Origin: Desulfobacca sp. | GTDB taxonomy: Bacteria > Desulfobacterota > Desulfobaccia > Desulfobaccales > Desulfobaccaceae | Direction: 5' to 3' | Length of the DNA stretch: 64,000 nt | Assembly (NCBI GenBank): GCA_020725545.1 | Contig: DYEV01000019.1 | Span: forward strand, 181,698-245,697 | In this document: positions 17,958 through 27,969 of the stretch, one piece after another | How positions within the stretch are numbered: the first letter of the stretch is position 1 | Layout of the letters: each line of letters opens with the position of its first letter | Program-made: the position numbers and the translations under genes | Notes under the pieces: generated by a model | Database searches by the model: none | What the model was told of the DNA's origin: nothing | Seen by the model: only the letters and a program-made list of their open reading frames with translations

Positions 17958-19723
17958 ACGAGAGAACCATCCTGACAGCGGCGGCCCGGCCCCGCCAGAG
18001 CAACGGCAGGCCGGCTTAACTGGCCGGAGTCGTGGGGTTGGGAAAGTGTCGGCTGGGCTTGCGCCAGGAGCTGGCAGGCCCGTTGGTAATCCTGCCAGTT
18101 TTGAATCTCCATCCAACCGGAGTTGACCTCCAGTAACTGGACCGATTGACCGCGCTCGATGGCCTCCTGTAAGAGGTCGGTAAAAGAAGCCTGCAAAAAG
18201 TTCGGAGCCTCGTGAAAAGCCCGGTCCCGAAAGAGGCGCTGACAATCGTCGTAGAGGTCACGCAACCTCCGGCTGCCGGTCCCGGAGAGTTTGGCAATGC
18301 CGACAAACTCATAATCCGCTTCGTGGCTGGCAATGCTCCGATGGCCGATGCGCACGGCACGATTGCAGGCCTGCGGCATAAACCGGCGTTTGCCCGGCTG
18401 GGGCTTGTCTCTGGCCACTACCAGATCCAGATTTTTGTTGGGATTATATCCCTGGGCAAAGGAATTGTCTACCACCAGCACGATATCGCCTTCGCAGCCC
18501 AGCAGTTTCAGCAGCAGGAACGGTTCAAAGAGGATGTCGCCATAAAGAATGAGCAGGTCCTGATCAAAAAGCTCCCGGGCCTGCATGATGGAATGGAGGA
18601 TATGTCCCCGGGAAAACTCCGGATTAAAAATTTTGGTAATACCCTCCAAGTTCACGGCTTCAGCCCGATAACCGGTGATCACGGTGATCTGCTGCAGGCC
18701 GATCTGCCGTAAGGTCTCCACATTGCGCTGCAGCAGAGATTTGCCCTGCAATTCCAGCATGGCCACCGGGCGGTCATGAAGGAGGGCGTCTAAAGGGTCA
18801 TAACTTTGGGGTTGCCCGGCCGCGGGAATAATCACGGCATAAGAATCATGGGCCCGGCGCAGATACTTTTTCCCCTCGGCTTGAAAGCGGCTCATCTCCT
18901 GGAGATCAAAGATGGTCTGGAGGGAGGCGATCTCGCCGGTCACGGCCTGCAAAGAACCGGCCTGTCGCAGACGGTCTAGCACCCGGCTCATGGCCTGGAC
19001 TGCGGCTCGCACGCCCACATTGGCATAGATGACCATGCGCACACCCCAGTCGGCCAGTTGCTGCACCGTTACCTGGGGGTAGCTGGTTGGGACGACGACC
19101 AGGGGCACGGAACCGGACCAACCTTCAATAAACGCCTTGATTTCATCAGGGGTTTTGGCCTTGGAATGGATTAAGATGGCGTCGGCTCCGGCTTCCACAT
19201 AGGCATCGGCTCGCCGCCAGGCCTCCTCCAGCCCCCAGCCGGCGATCAGGGCCTCTACCCGGGCGATGACCATGAAATCCGGCGAGACCTGGGCATCTTT
19301 GGCAGCCCGGATCTTGCCGACAAATTCGGCGAGGGGCGCCAGTTCCTGGCGGCCGGGAATATAACTGTTTACCTTGGGAAAGCATTTGTCTTCAATGCAG
19401 ATGGCGGCGATGCCGGCCGCTTCATATTTTTTCACCAAGCGGATGACATTATTGGCATTGCCGTAACCCGTATCGCAATCGGCGATCACCGGAATGGTAA
19501 CGGCCTCGTTGATACAGCTGGCCGCCTCCAGATAGTCTTTCATGGTCAGGATATTGGCATCGGGGACGGCTTGCGCAGCCGATATTTCCAGACCACTGGC
19601 CCAGACAGCATCAAAGCCGGCCTGTTCTACCAACCGCGCGCTTAAACCATTATGGGCGCCGGCCACTTGCAGAATATCTGCTTGGGCCAACAGACGTCGC
19701 AATCTTTGAGCCTTCTGGTGCAT
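17954..19723 (-). CDS. pepM: Phosphoenolpyruvate phosphomutase fused to a nucleotidyltransferase-like domain
   Basis: A 589-residue fusion. Residues 1-285 form a PEP-mutase/isocitrate-lyase barrel with metal-site ADCDTGYGN (81-89) and the diagnostic mutase motif EDKCFPKVNS (111-120), which separates true PEP mutases from lyases. It makes the C-P bond by rearranging PEP to phosphonopyruvate. Residues about 294-560 look like a nucleotidyltransferase fold (IIPAAG, ILYGDILFE) but lack the GxGxRL loop, so activity is doubtful. PepM-nucleotidyltransferase fusions are known, for example Fom1 with the reverse domain order. AGAGGA seven bases upstream fixes ATG 19723 over the in-frame TTG 19744. First gene of the phosphonate operon. 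Confidence 0.92.
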   Translation of the reverse strand: MHQKAQRLRRLLAQADILQVAGAHNGLSARLVEQAGFDAVWASGLEISAAQAVPDANILTMKDYLEAASCINEAVTIPVIADCDTGYGNANNVIRLVKKYEAAGIAAICIEDKCFPKVNSYIPGRQELAPLAEFVGKIRAAKDAQVSPDFMVIARVEALIAGWGLEEAWRRADAYVEAGADAILIHSKAKTPDEIKAFIEGWSGSVPLVVVPTSYPQVTVQQLADWGVRMVIYANVGVRAAVQAMSRVLDRLRQAGSLQAVTGEIASLQTIFDLQEMSRFQAEGKKYLRRAHDSYAVIIPAAGQPQSYDPLDALLHDRPVAMLELQGKSLLQRNVETLRQIGLQQITVITGYRAEAVNLEGITKIFNPEFSRGHILHSIMQARELFDQDLLILYGDILFEPFLLLKLLGCEGDIVLVVDNSFAQGYNPNKNLDLVVARDKPQPGKRRFMPQACNRAVRIGHRSIASHEADYEFVGIAKLSGTGSRRLRDLYDDCQRLFRDRAFHEAPNFLQASFTDLLQEAIERGQSVQLLEVNSGWMEIQNWQDYQRACQLLAQAQPTLSQPHDSGQLSRPAVALAGPGRRCQDGSLV

Positions 19724-19748
19724 CTGGATTTCCTCTGCAAGCAAAGAT

Positions 19749-19791
19749 TATCCCTGGGATACAGTATGTTAACCTATCCCTGATAATTATA
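19749..19791 (-). promoter_or_regulatory. Probable promoter and palindromic operator of the phosphonate operon
   Basis: On the minus strand a perfect -10, TATAAT, lies at 19791-19786 with no good -35, suggesting activator dependence. Between it and pepM are two similar near-palindromes: TATCCCTGGGATA (19749-19761) and TATCCCTGATA (19775-19785), 26 bases apart. Their position downstream of the start point fits a repressor site. The regulator is unknown. Confidence 0.4.
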
Positions 19792-19838
19792 TAACACTGA
19801 CGTGACAGAGGAAACCAGAAACTTTTCGGGACACCGGT

Positions 19839-22139
19839 TTAGGCAGCGCCGGTATCCTCCGGGAGGGTCTCAGTGTAATCGCAGGCTTTTTGGGGGCAGG
19901 CCAGGATCTTGCCCTGTTTCTTGGTCTCTTTGCTGATGAGGAGAGGATAATGGCACTGGGGGCAGGGCTTGGCTACGGGCTGGTAATTGAGGGTAAAGGT
20001 GCATTGAGGGTAGTTGCTGCAGCCGTAAAACACCCCACGGCGGGAACGGCGGGGCCGGATAGTACCGTCGCAGCCGGGTTCGGGACAGGGAACACCGGTA
20101 TCAGGGGTTTCCTCTGCCTGGAGACTCCGGGTGTAGCGGCACTTCGGGTAGCCGGGACAGGCCAGAAAGGTCCCAAAGCGGCCGCGTTTGGCCACTAATG
20201 TTTGGCCACACTTGGGGCAAGTTTCGGTAACCTCCGGCAGATCCTCTTGTGCCAGTGTTTCGGTTTTCTCCTCCGGGACGATATCTCCCTGATCATTCCG
20301 GCTGAAATTGGTGGTGTAGCGGCAGTCGGGATAATTGGCACAGCCGAGAAACTCGCCGTTTTTGCCCCACTTGATGATCAATTCATTACCGCATTCCGGG
20401 CAGGTATGGCCGGTGGGCAGACCCTTGCCTTTCATGGAGGGCATGGCCCCTTTGGCGGTCTGCAGTTCCTCGGCAAACGAACCGTAGAAATCCCGCAAAA
20501 CCTCCTGCCAGGAAACCTCTCCGGCTGCGATGGTATCGAGACGCTCCTCCAGATTGGCCGTGAAACCCACGTCCATGATATTTGGAAAGCTGGCCACCAA
20601 CAGGTCGTTGATCATCAGGCCCAATTCGGTGGGTTTAAAGCCGCCTTTGACCTTGATGACATACAGGCGGTCCTGAATAACGGTTAAGATGGTGGCATAG
20701 GTGCTGGGGCGGCCGATGCCCAGTTTTTCCAATTCCTTAATTAAGGTGGCTTCCGTATAGCGAGGCGGCGGCTGGGTAAAGTGCTGCTTCGGTTCCAGTT
20801 TCAAAAGCTGCAAGAGCTCCCCGGTCTGCAGAGGCGGCAGTTTCACGTCGCCATCCTCCGCGGCGGTGTCCGGCGTTTCTTCGTAGAGGATGGTGAACCC
20901 GGGAAATTTCACCACCGTCCCCGTGGCCCGGAAGGTATAGTCGTTGGCGTTGATATCAGCCGTAGTGACCAAGAGCCGGGCCGGCTCCATCTGACTGGCC
21001 ACAAAGCGTTTCCAGATCAATTCATAGAGCTTTAATTCGTCAGGCTCCAGGAAGGGTTTCACCGCTTCGGGGGTGCGGTTGACGTCTGTGGGCCGGATGG
21101 CCTCATGGGCTTCCTGCGCAGTCTTGCGACTTTTGTAAACATTGGCTTTGGCCGGCAGATATTCGGGGCCGTACATCTGTTGGATGTAGTCCCGGACCGC
21201 GTTGATGGCGACGCTGGCCACGCGGGTGGAATCGGTCCGCATATAAGTGATCAAGCCCACCGGCCCCTCTGCCCCGAGATCCACGCCCTCGTATAATTTT
21301 TGGGCCAACCGCATGGTGCGTTGGGCCCCGAAGCGCAGCTTGCGGCTGGCCTCCTGCTGCATGGTGCTGGTGATAAAAGGCGGCAGCGGCTTTTTCTGGC
21401 GCTCTTTCTGATCAACCTGGGCCACCGTGTAGTTGGCGCCCGTCAGCGCCGCCACCACCTGCTGGGTCTGCTGGCCGGTGGCCAGTTCCAGCTTTTTGCC
21501 CTTGTATTTGATGAGTTTGGCTTGGAAAGGCGGGGGCTGCGCCGCCTTGAGATGGGCCGTCAGAGACCAATACTCCTGGGAGACAAAGGCCAGGATCTCC
21601 CGTTCCCGTTCGCAGATGAGACGCAGGGCCACCGATTGCACCCGGCCGGCACTGAGGCCTCGCTTCACCTTATCCCATAAGAGGGGGGAGATCTGATACC
21701 CCACCAACCGATCCAGGATGCGGCGGGCCTGTTGGGCCTCATAGCGTGGCCGGTTCAGCGGCACCGGTTTGGCCAACGCCTCTTTGATGGCCTTGGGAGT
21801 CAGCTCATAGAAGAGGACCCGATGGAAATTGTGTTTGCCGCCATTGAGGATCTCGGCAATGTGCCAAGCAATGGCTTCTCCCTCCCGATCCGGGTCTGGC
21901 CCCAGATAAACGTCCTGGATGCGGGCCGCGGCCTTCTTCAAATCCTGAATGGTTCTGGTCTTGCCTTCGATGGTGACATATTTGGGTCGAAAATTATCCT
22001 CCAGATCCACGCCCAACTCTTTTTTGGGGAGATCCCGGATATGTCCCACCGAGGCCCGGACATCAAAGTCTTTGCCCAGGTATTTCTGCAACGTCCTGGC
22101 CTTGGCCGGCGATTCAACGATGAGGAGGGATTTCGCCAT
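19839..22139 (-). CDS. topA: DNA topoisomerase I
   Basis: A 766-residue type IA topoisomerase that relaxes negative supercoils. The Toprim domain opens the protein (SLLIVESPAKARTLQKYLG, then PDPDREGEAIAWH). The catalytic tyrosine is in GLITYMRTDSTRVA. Four zinc ribbons close it, each with paired cysteines: CPECGNELII, CPKCGQTLVA, CPEPGCDGTI and CPQCHYPLLI. The last has slightly different spacing. Start ATG 22139. It lies downstream of dprA, a common pairing, and 94 bases upstream of the phosphonate promoter region. Confidence 0.96.
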   Translation of the reverse strand: MAKSLLIVESPAKARTLQKYLGKDFDVRASVGHIRDLPKKELGVDLEDNFRPKYVTIEGKTRTIQDLKKAAARIQDVYLGPDPDREGEAIAWHIAEILNGGKHNFHRVLFYELTPKAIKEALAKPVPLNRPRYEAQQARRILDRLVGYQISPLLWDKVKRGLSAGRVQSVALRLICEREREILAFVSQEYWSLTAHLKAAQPPPFQAKLIKYKGKKLELATGQQTQQVVAALTGANYTVAQVDQKERQKKPLPPFITSTMQQEASRKLRFGAQRTMRLAQKLYEGVDLGAEGPVGLITYMRTDSTRVASVAINAVRDYIQQMYGPEYLPAKANVYKSRKTAQEAHEAIRPTDVNRTPEAVKPFLEPDELKLYELIWKRFVASQMEPARLLVTTADINANDYTFRATGTVVKFPGFTILYEETPDTAAEDGDVKLPPLQTGELLQLLKLEPKQHFTQPPPRYTEATLIKELEKLGIGRPSTYATILTVIQDRLYVIKVKGGFKPTELGLMINDLLVASFPNIMDVGFTANLEERLDTIAAGEVSWQEVLRDFYGSFAEELQTAKGAMPSMKGKGLPTGHTCPECGNELIIKWGKNGEFLGCANYPDCRYTTNFSRNDQGDIVPEEKTETLAQEDLPEVTETCPKCGQTLVAKRGRFGTFLACPGYPKCRYTRSLQAEETPDTGVPCPEPGCDGTIRPRRSRRGVFYGCSNYPQCTFTLNYQPVAKPCPQCHYPLLISKETKKQGKILACPQKACDYTETLPEDTGAA

Positions 22140-22329
22140 ACTTCCTTTTTACTCCTTCCGGCCGCGGGCCGGGTTGCCCACGGCTGAATCCTGGGAATGC
22201 CTGGCAAGGTGCTTATCGGCAATCTCACGGAAAAAATAAGGCTGCCGCGGCTCAGAAAACCTCTTGCCAGGGAAAGCAATCAGTTTTGTAATCACTGAGC
22301 CTGGCTCCGTCAATACCCGGCCGAGTCCA

Positions 22330-23427
22330 TCAGCCGGCCAGGACAAAATATTTTCCCGGCAGCTCCTGGATGAGCCCCTGGAGTTCCAGGAGGGTCAGGC
22401 GGCTCATGACCTCCGGGGCCGACAGACCGGCCAACCGGATGAGCTCATCCAATTGCACCGGAGTCAGGCTCAAATGAGCCAGGATGGGATCTTCTGGCTG
22501 GGGCGATCTCACCGCGGTTGAAGGGGCCGGAACCCCTGAGCCTTGCGGGAATATACGGATCTCCTCCAAGATATCTGCGGACTCCCGAACTAACTTGGCC
22601 CCCTGCTGGATCCAGCGATGGGGCCCGGCGCTGCCCGGCAGATCAACCGGGCCGGGGACGGCAAAGACTTCCCGGCCCTGCTCCAGGGCAAAGTTGGCAG
22701 TGATATGGGTGCCGCTCTGCTCGCCCGCCTCCACAATAACCACACCGTGGGCCAAGCCGCTGATGAGGCGATTGCGCCGGGGGAAATTTCTGGCCTCCGG
22801 CGGGGTGCCCAGAGGAAACTCGCTGACCAGCGCCCCCTGCTGGGGGATCAGGCGATAGAGTTCTTTATTTTCCGGTGGATAGATAATATCCAGACCACAG
22901 CCCAACACTGCCAGAGTGCGGCCGCCGGCCTCCAGGGCTCCCTGATGGGCCATGGTGTCAATGCCCCGGGCCAGACCACTGACCACGGTGACGCCCTGCC
23001 GGGCCAGTTCAGTTGCCAACCGGTAACCGGTCTTGCGGCCATAATGACTGGGTTTCCGGGTGCCGACGATGGCAATAGCCAGATGGTCTTCCGGTCCAAT
23101 GGTCCCTAAAATATAGAGGAACGGCGGCGTATAAGGAATCTGGCGCAGAACCTCGGGAAAGCGGGGGTCACGGCAGGTCAGAACCTCGCCGCCCATGGCA
23201 ATGAGGCGTTCCAGCAGGGCGTCCCAGCGGGGCCAGTCTGCAAAAGAAACGATGGCCTGGGCAATGGCGGCAGATACGCCTTTGACACTGCGCAGCTCCT
23301 CGGTTGAGGCCTGGAAGACCGCTTCGGGCGAGCCGAAGCGGCGGAGGAGGCGATGGAAGATGACAATGCCGACGCCTGGAATGGACCGCAGGGCAAGCCA
23401 GGGGATGGTACTAAAGGGATCCATCAT
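22330..23427 (-). CDS. dprA: DNA-processing protein DprA
   Basis: A 365-residue DprA/Smf protein. In competent bacteria it loads RecA on incoming single-stranded DNA; its role elsewhere is less clear. Seen: N-terminal helix-hairpin-helix-like region (SIPGVGIVIFHRLLRRFG), Rossmann core (IAIVGTRKPSHYGRK, VSGLARGIDTMAHQGAL, AVLGCGLDIIYP, FPRRNRLISGL) and a C-terminal winged-helix-like tail. ATG 23427 overlaps the stop of the upstream dynamin-like gene (ATGA), so the two are coupled. A second Met follows at 23424. Confidence 0.93.
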   Translation of the reverse strand: MMDPFSTIPWLALRSIPGVGIVIFHRLLRRFGSPEAVFQASTEELRSVKGVSAAIAQAIVSFADWPRWDALLERLIAMGGEVLTCRDPRFPEVLRQIPYTPPFLYILGTIGPEDHLAIAIVGTRKPSHYGRKTGYRLATELARQGVTVVSGLARGIDTMAHQGALEAGGRTLAVLGCGLDIIYPPENKELYRLIPQQGALVSEFPLGTPPEARNFPRRNRLISGLAHGVVIVEAGEQSGTHITANFALEQGREVFAVPGPVDLPGSAGPHRWIQQGAKLVRESADILEEIRIFPQGSGVPAPSTAVRSPQPEDPILAHLSLTPVQLDELIRLAGLSAPEVMSRLTLLELQGLIQELPGKYFVLAG

Positions 23428-25820
23428 GATGACGAGGCGTGAGCTGGCAAAAGACTCGTCAACGGCTGCAGACAAGTGGCCTCAACCTGTTGCAAACGTT
23501 GGGTAAGATCTTCGAGGCGGCGGCGCCAGACCTCCCGCTGTTGACTTTGCTGGCTGATGACCTGCTGCAGGCCCTCCAGATCCACCAGTAGAGCCGCCAG
23601 GGTAAGGTGCAGCCCCCTCCCCTGCTCGCCGGCCAAATATTCCGCCAAGGGGAAAAAATATTGAAATTTCAAGTTTTCGCAGTAACTTAAGAGGCCGTCG
23701 GCCATCTCCTGGCGGGTATGGGCCTTAATATCCTCCAAAGCCCTGGCCAATGAGGCCCGCAACCGGTCCGGCGCCGGTACCGCCGCGTGTTTGCGCAGGC
23801 GTTTTTTCAGGCGCTGCAAGGCATCCGCCACCAGATTCATGCCAAACCGCAGCATGGCCTGACTGCGCAGGCGCATATTCAGACTCAATTCCAGGGAAAA
23901 GAGGCGGGGCTGCAGATTTTCGGGTTTTTTCCAAGCGTTCAGAGCTATGGTCGGCGCCGCCGTGCTAATTCCCAGGGCGGCAATCTCCTGATAATAGAGG
24001 TTCAGGGCATCCTGCAAGGAGGCCAGCAGCGGCTCCAGGACCTGGGTCAGTTCCTCCTGCAGCCACTGTTCCTGCAGATAGATGAATTCCAGAATCTTCA
24101 GGTTGACTTCTTCCGTGAGAAAACGCAGCAGCCGCTGCTGAAACCCCTGGTAGACCAGATAGAGGCCGGGGAGGAAGGCACTCAAGTGGCCGCCCAGCTC
24201 CAGCCGATCCAATGCGCCGGTATCATCCTGAATAAATTGGCTGATAAGCGGCCCCACTTCCCCCTGCCGGGCGTCAAAAAAATTGTCCAGCCGGCGGCGC
24301 AGACCTTTTTTCAGGTCGGCCACCGCGCCCTGCAAGGCCTGATCCAGGCTGTGGAGGAGACGCTCCAAGGATTGCCGGCGTTGGCGTAGACGCTCCATAC
24401 TCGTCTGCAAGGCGGTAACGTCCTCCTGCACCAGTTTATCCTGCAGGAGCAGCCGCTCTTTAATCCCCTGGACGACCAGCGAGACCTGTCCCACGCTGCT
24501 GGCCAACAACAGGTCATTCTGCCTGGTGGTCAATGTCTGCTGCAGATATGCCTCGAAGCGGGCCGCTTCCTGACGGGAAAAGGCAGTCAGCTCGGCATCG
24601 GTCTCCCAGGTCATCAGTTTCCCCAAATCCTTGGGGCTCAACGCCTCACCGCGAGCCCGGAGGCGACCCAAGAGCAGGTCCAAACCCGAAAAAGCAAAAA
24701 GGGGGGCCTCATGCTGAAAAGCAGCCATTTCCCGCTGCCAGCGCTGCTGCAACTGCTGGACCTCTGCCAGGTTTTCCACCTCATTCAGATCCAGATTCAA
24801 GATAAAAACGCAGTTGTCCAAAAGATGCAGCCGCTTTAATTCGGCCAGAAATTTATAATCCGCCTGGCGCAGGCCGATGCGGGCACTGACCACATAGATA
24901 ACCAGGTCTGTACCCAGTAAATAATTGTGGACCTGGGCCAAATGCTGGGGGATGGGAGAATCGCTGCCCTGGCAGTCGCCCAACTCCAAGCCCTGGGCTG
25001 GCCAGGGAAAGGGCAAGATCAACCGGACGTCTTTCAGATAAACGGCCTCGGCATCATGGGTGACCAACTGCTGATGGCGGTCTAAATCCGGACCGGTGAG
25101 CTCCAGTCGCTGTTGGCCGCCGGCCAAGATTTTTTCGACTTCAGGATAACCAGTAAGGAAGGATTGGACCAGAATATAATTCGTGTCCATCATATCGGCA
25201 TTGAGGAGTTGGGCCGGATCGATCTGGTTTAATACTTCGGTCAGCAGGGCGCGGTCGGAGGCGTGGCGAATGTCGTAGCCCTCCCGCCGTTCCAGGAGAA
25301 TGGGACTGGGGAAGAGACTGAGGGCACTGTTCAGTTCGCCGTTCACCTCTTCCCAGTCTTTAAAATCCAGGATGGCCCGGGGCTGCTCCCCGGGTTCGAT
25401 CCGGGTGATCATGGCGGTAACAATGCCGGCCCCGCGTTTGAGGACATCTCGCCCCAGCAGCGCATTGATAAGGGTACTCTTGCCGGACTTGACGGTACCC
25501 ACCACCGCCACGCGAAAACGGCCAGCCGCCGCTTTGTTCTCCAGATTGGCTAAAATTACGCGCCAATTTTCCGCCTGTCCGGCCCCCACCGGGACCACGG
25601 CCGCGACGCCGTCCATGAGAGACTGAATACCGGCCACGCAGGTCCGCAGGATTGACCTCACATCGGGAAGCGGCGGTTGCTGCTGCACTATCAAGGTCCT
25701 ATGATGGCGATGTCGACTATCAGGATGAGATGCGAGTCTACCGGCTGGACCCGCAACCGCAGGGAATTCTTCTGGTGCCAGTGGCCGGCCCTCGTGCTGA
25801 CGCCAGAGAGATCCGGGCAT
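23424..25820 (-). CDS. Dynamin-family GTPase
   Basis: A large P-loop GTPase, up to 798 residues. P-loop GTVKSGKST (108-116) and switch DCQG (in LELGDCQGSDSP) are clear. The usual N/TKxD is replaced by NLDLNEVE. Long helical, glutamine- and leucine-rich segments follow (about 450-790), as in bacterial dynamin-like proteins that remodel or protect membranes. The first about 45 residues look non-coding. A GTG at 25688 preceded by AGGA eight bases upstream may be the true start, though ATG 25820 keeps the frame open. It is coupled to dprA by overlap. Function unknown beyond family. Confidence 0.75.
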   Translation of the reverse strand: MPGSLWRQHEGRPLAPEEFPAVAGPAGRLASHPDSRHRHHRTLIVQQQPPLPDVRSILRTCVAGIQSLMDGVAAVVPVGAGQAENWRVILANLENKAAAGRFRVAVVGTVKSGKSTLINALLGRDVLKRGAGIVTAMITRIEPGEQPRAILDFKDWEEVNGELNSALSLFPSPILLERREGYDIRHASDRALLTEVLNQIDPAQLLNADMMDTNYILVQSFLTGYPEVEKILAGGQQRLELTGPDLDRHQQLVTHDAEAVYLKDVRLILPFPWPAQGLELGDCQGSDSPIPQHLAQVHNYLLGTDLVIYVVSARIGLRQADYKFLAELKRLHLLDNCVFILNLDLNEVENLAEVQQLQQRWQREMAAFQHEAPLFAFSGLDLLLGRLRARGEALSPKDLGKLMTWETDAELTAFSRQEAARFEAYLQQTLTTRQNDLLLASSVGQVSLVVQGIKERLLLQDKLVQEDVTALQTSMERLRQRRQSLERLLHSLDQALQGAVADLKKGLRRRLDNFFDARQGEVGPLISQFIQDDTGALDRLELGGHLSAFLPGLYLVYQGFQQRLLRFLTEEVNLKILEFIYLQEQWLQEELTQVLEPLLASLQDALNLYYQEIAALGISTAAPTIALNAWKKPENLQPRLFSLELSLNMRLRSQAMLRFGMNLVADALQRLKKRLRKHAAVPAPDRLRASLARALEDIKAHTRQEMADGLLSYCENLKFQYFFPLAEYLAGEQGRGLHLTLAALLVDLEGLQQVISQQSQQREVWRRRLEDLTQRLQQVEATCLQPLTSLLPAHASSS

Positions 25821-25862
25821 GACCTTCTACCTCTGTCTGCCGCAGCCAGGCACTCGGTCAAC

Positions 25863-27333
<1,471 letters not shown>

Positions 27334-27405
27334 TTAGGGGTCATTTCTAACCTTTTGGCGGAGCCAAGAGGACGCGTTGGGGTTGGGGGAGGGGTTTTAG
27401 GGGAA

Positions 27406-27432
27406 GGGCCAGGGGGCAACGCCCCCTGGCCC
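27406..27432 (-). terminator. Strong GC hairpin after smpB, dispersed repeat family C
   Basis: GGGCCAGGGGGC (27406-27417) pairs perfectly with GCCCCCTGGCCC (27421-27432) around three bases, downstream of smpB on the minus strand. Only short T/C runs follow, so termination is plausible rather than certain. The surrounding stretch (about 27385-27450) resembles 40820-40880, also downstream of a minus-strand gene, so this may be a dispersed terminator-like element. Confidence 0.45.
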
Positions 27433-27462
27433 CCTCCCGGAAAGCACTTGTGCAACAACCTG

Positions 27463-27924
27463 CTAGCCCCGGTTTTTGCGTTGACGCTGCAGTTCCCGTT
27501 CTTCGTCCCGGCGGCGGATGGTCTCCCGTTTATCGAATTTTTTCTTGCCCTTGGCCAACCCCAGCTCGATTTTGACATATTGATCCCGGAAATAGAGTTT
27601 GAGGGGGATCAGGGTAAAGCCTTTTTCCTCGGTTTTGCCGATCAGGCGTTTGATTTCCCGGCGATGCAGGAGGAGTTTGCGAGTCCGGGTGGGGTCGTAG
27701 GAATCCAAGGGAGTGAAGGGGTAGGGACTGATGTGAGCGTTGTGGAGAAAGACCTCGCCCTTGCGGATGCGGGCAAAGGCGTCATTGATATTGACTTTGC
27801 CCATCCGGATGGACTTTACTTCCGGCCCCGTCAGGACGATGCCGGCTTCCACGACGTCATCGATAAAATAATCGAAATAAGCCTTGCGATTCTGGCAGAT
27901 TATTTTCACCTGGTCTCGTTTCAT
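27463..27924 (-). CDS. smpB: SsrA-binding protein SmpB
   Basis: A 153-residue partner of tmRNA in ribosome rescue. The OB-fold core opens with ICQNRKAYFDYFIDDVVEAGIVLTGPEVKSIR (in two parts: ICQNRKAYFDYF and GIVLTGPEVKSIR). It includes VFLHNAHISPY, and the basic C-terminal tail ends KKKFDKRETIRRRDEERELQ, as in E. coli SmpB. No ssrA gene is visible in the neighbouring gap. A strong hairpin follows. Confidence 0.96.
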   Translation of the reverse strand: MKRDQVKIICQNRKAYFDYFIDDVVEAGIVLTGPEVKSIRMGKVNINDAFARIRKGEVFLHNAHISPYPFTPLDSYDPTRTRKLLLHRREIKRLIGKTEEKGFTLIPLKLYFRDQYVKIELGLAKGKKKFDKRETIRRRDEERELQRQRKNRG

Positions 27925-27969
27925 AGATTGGGCTGCCGCCTGCTACCAGGCCGAGGTGCTTTCAGGGTG

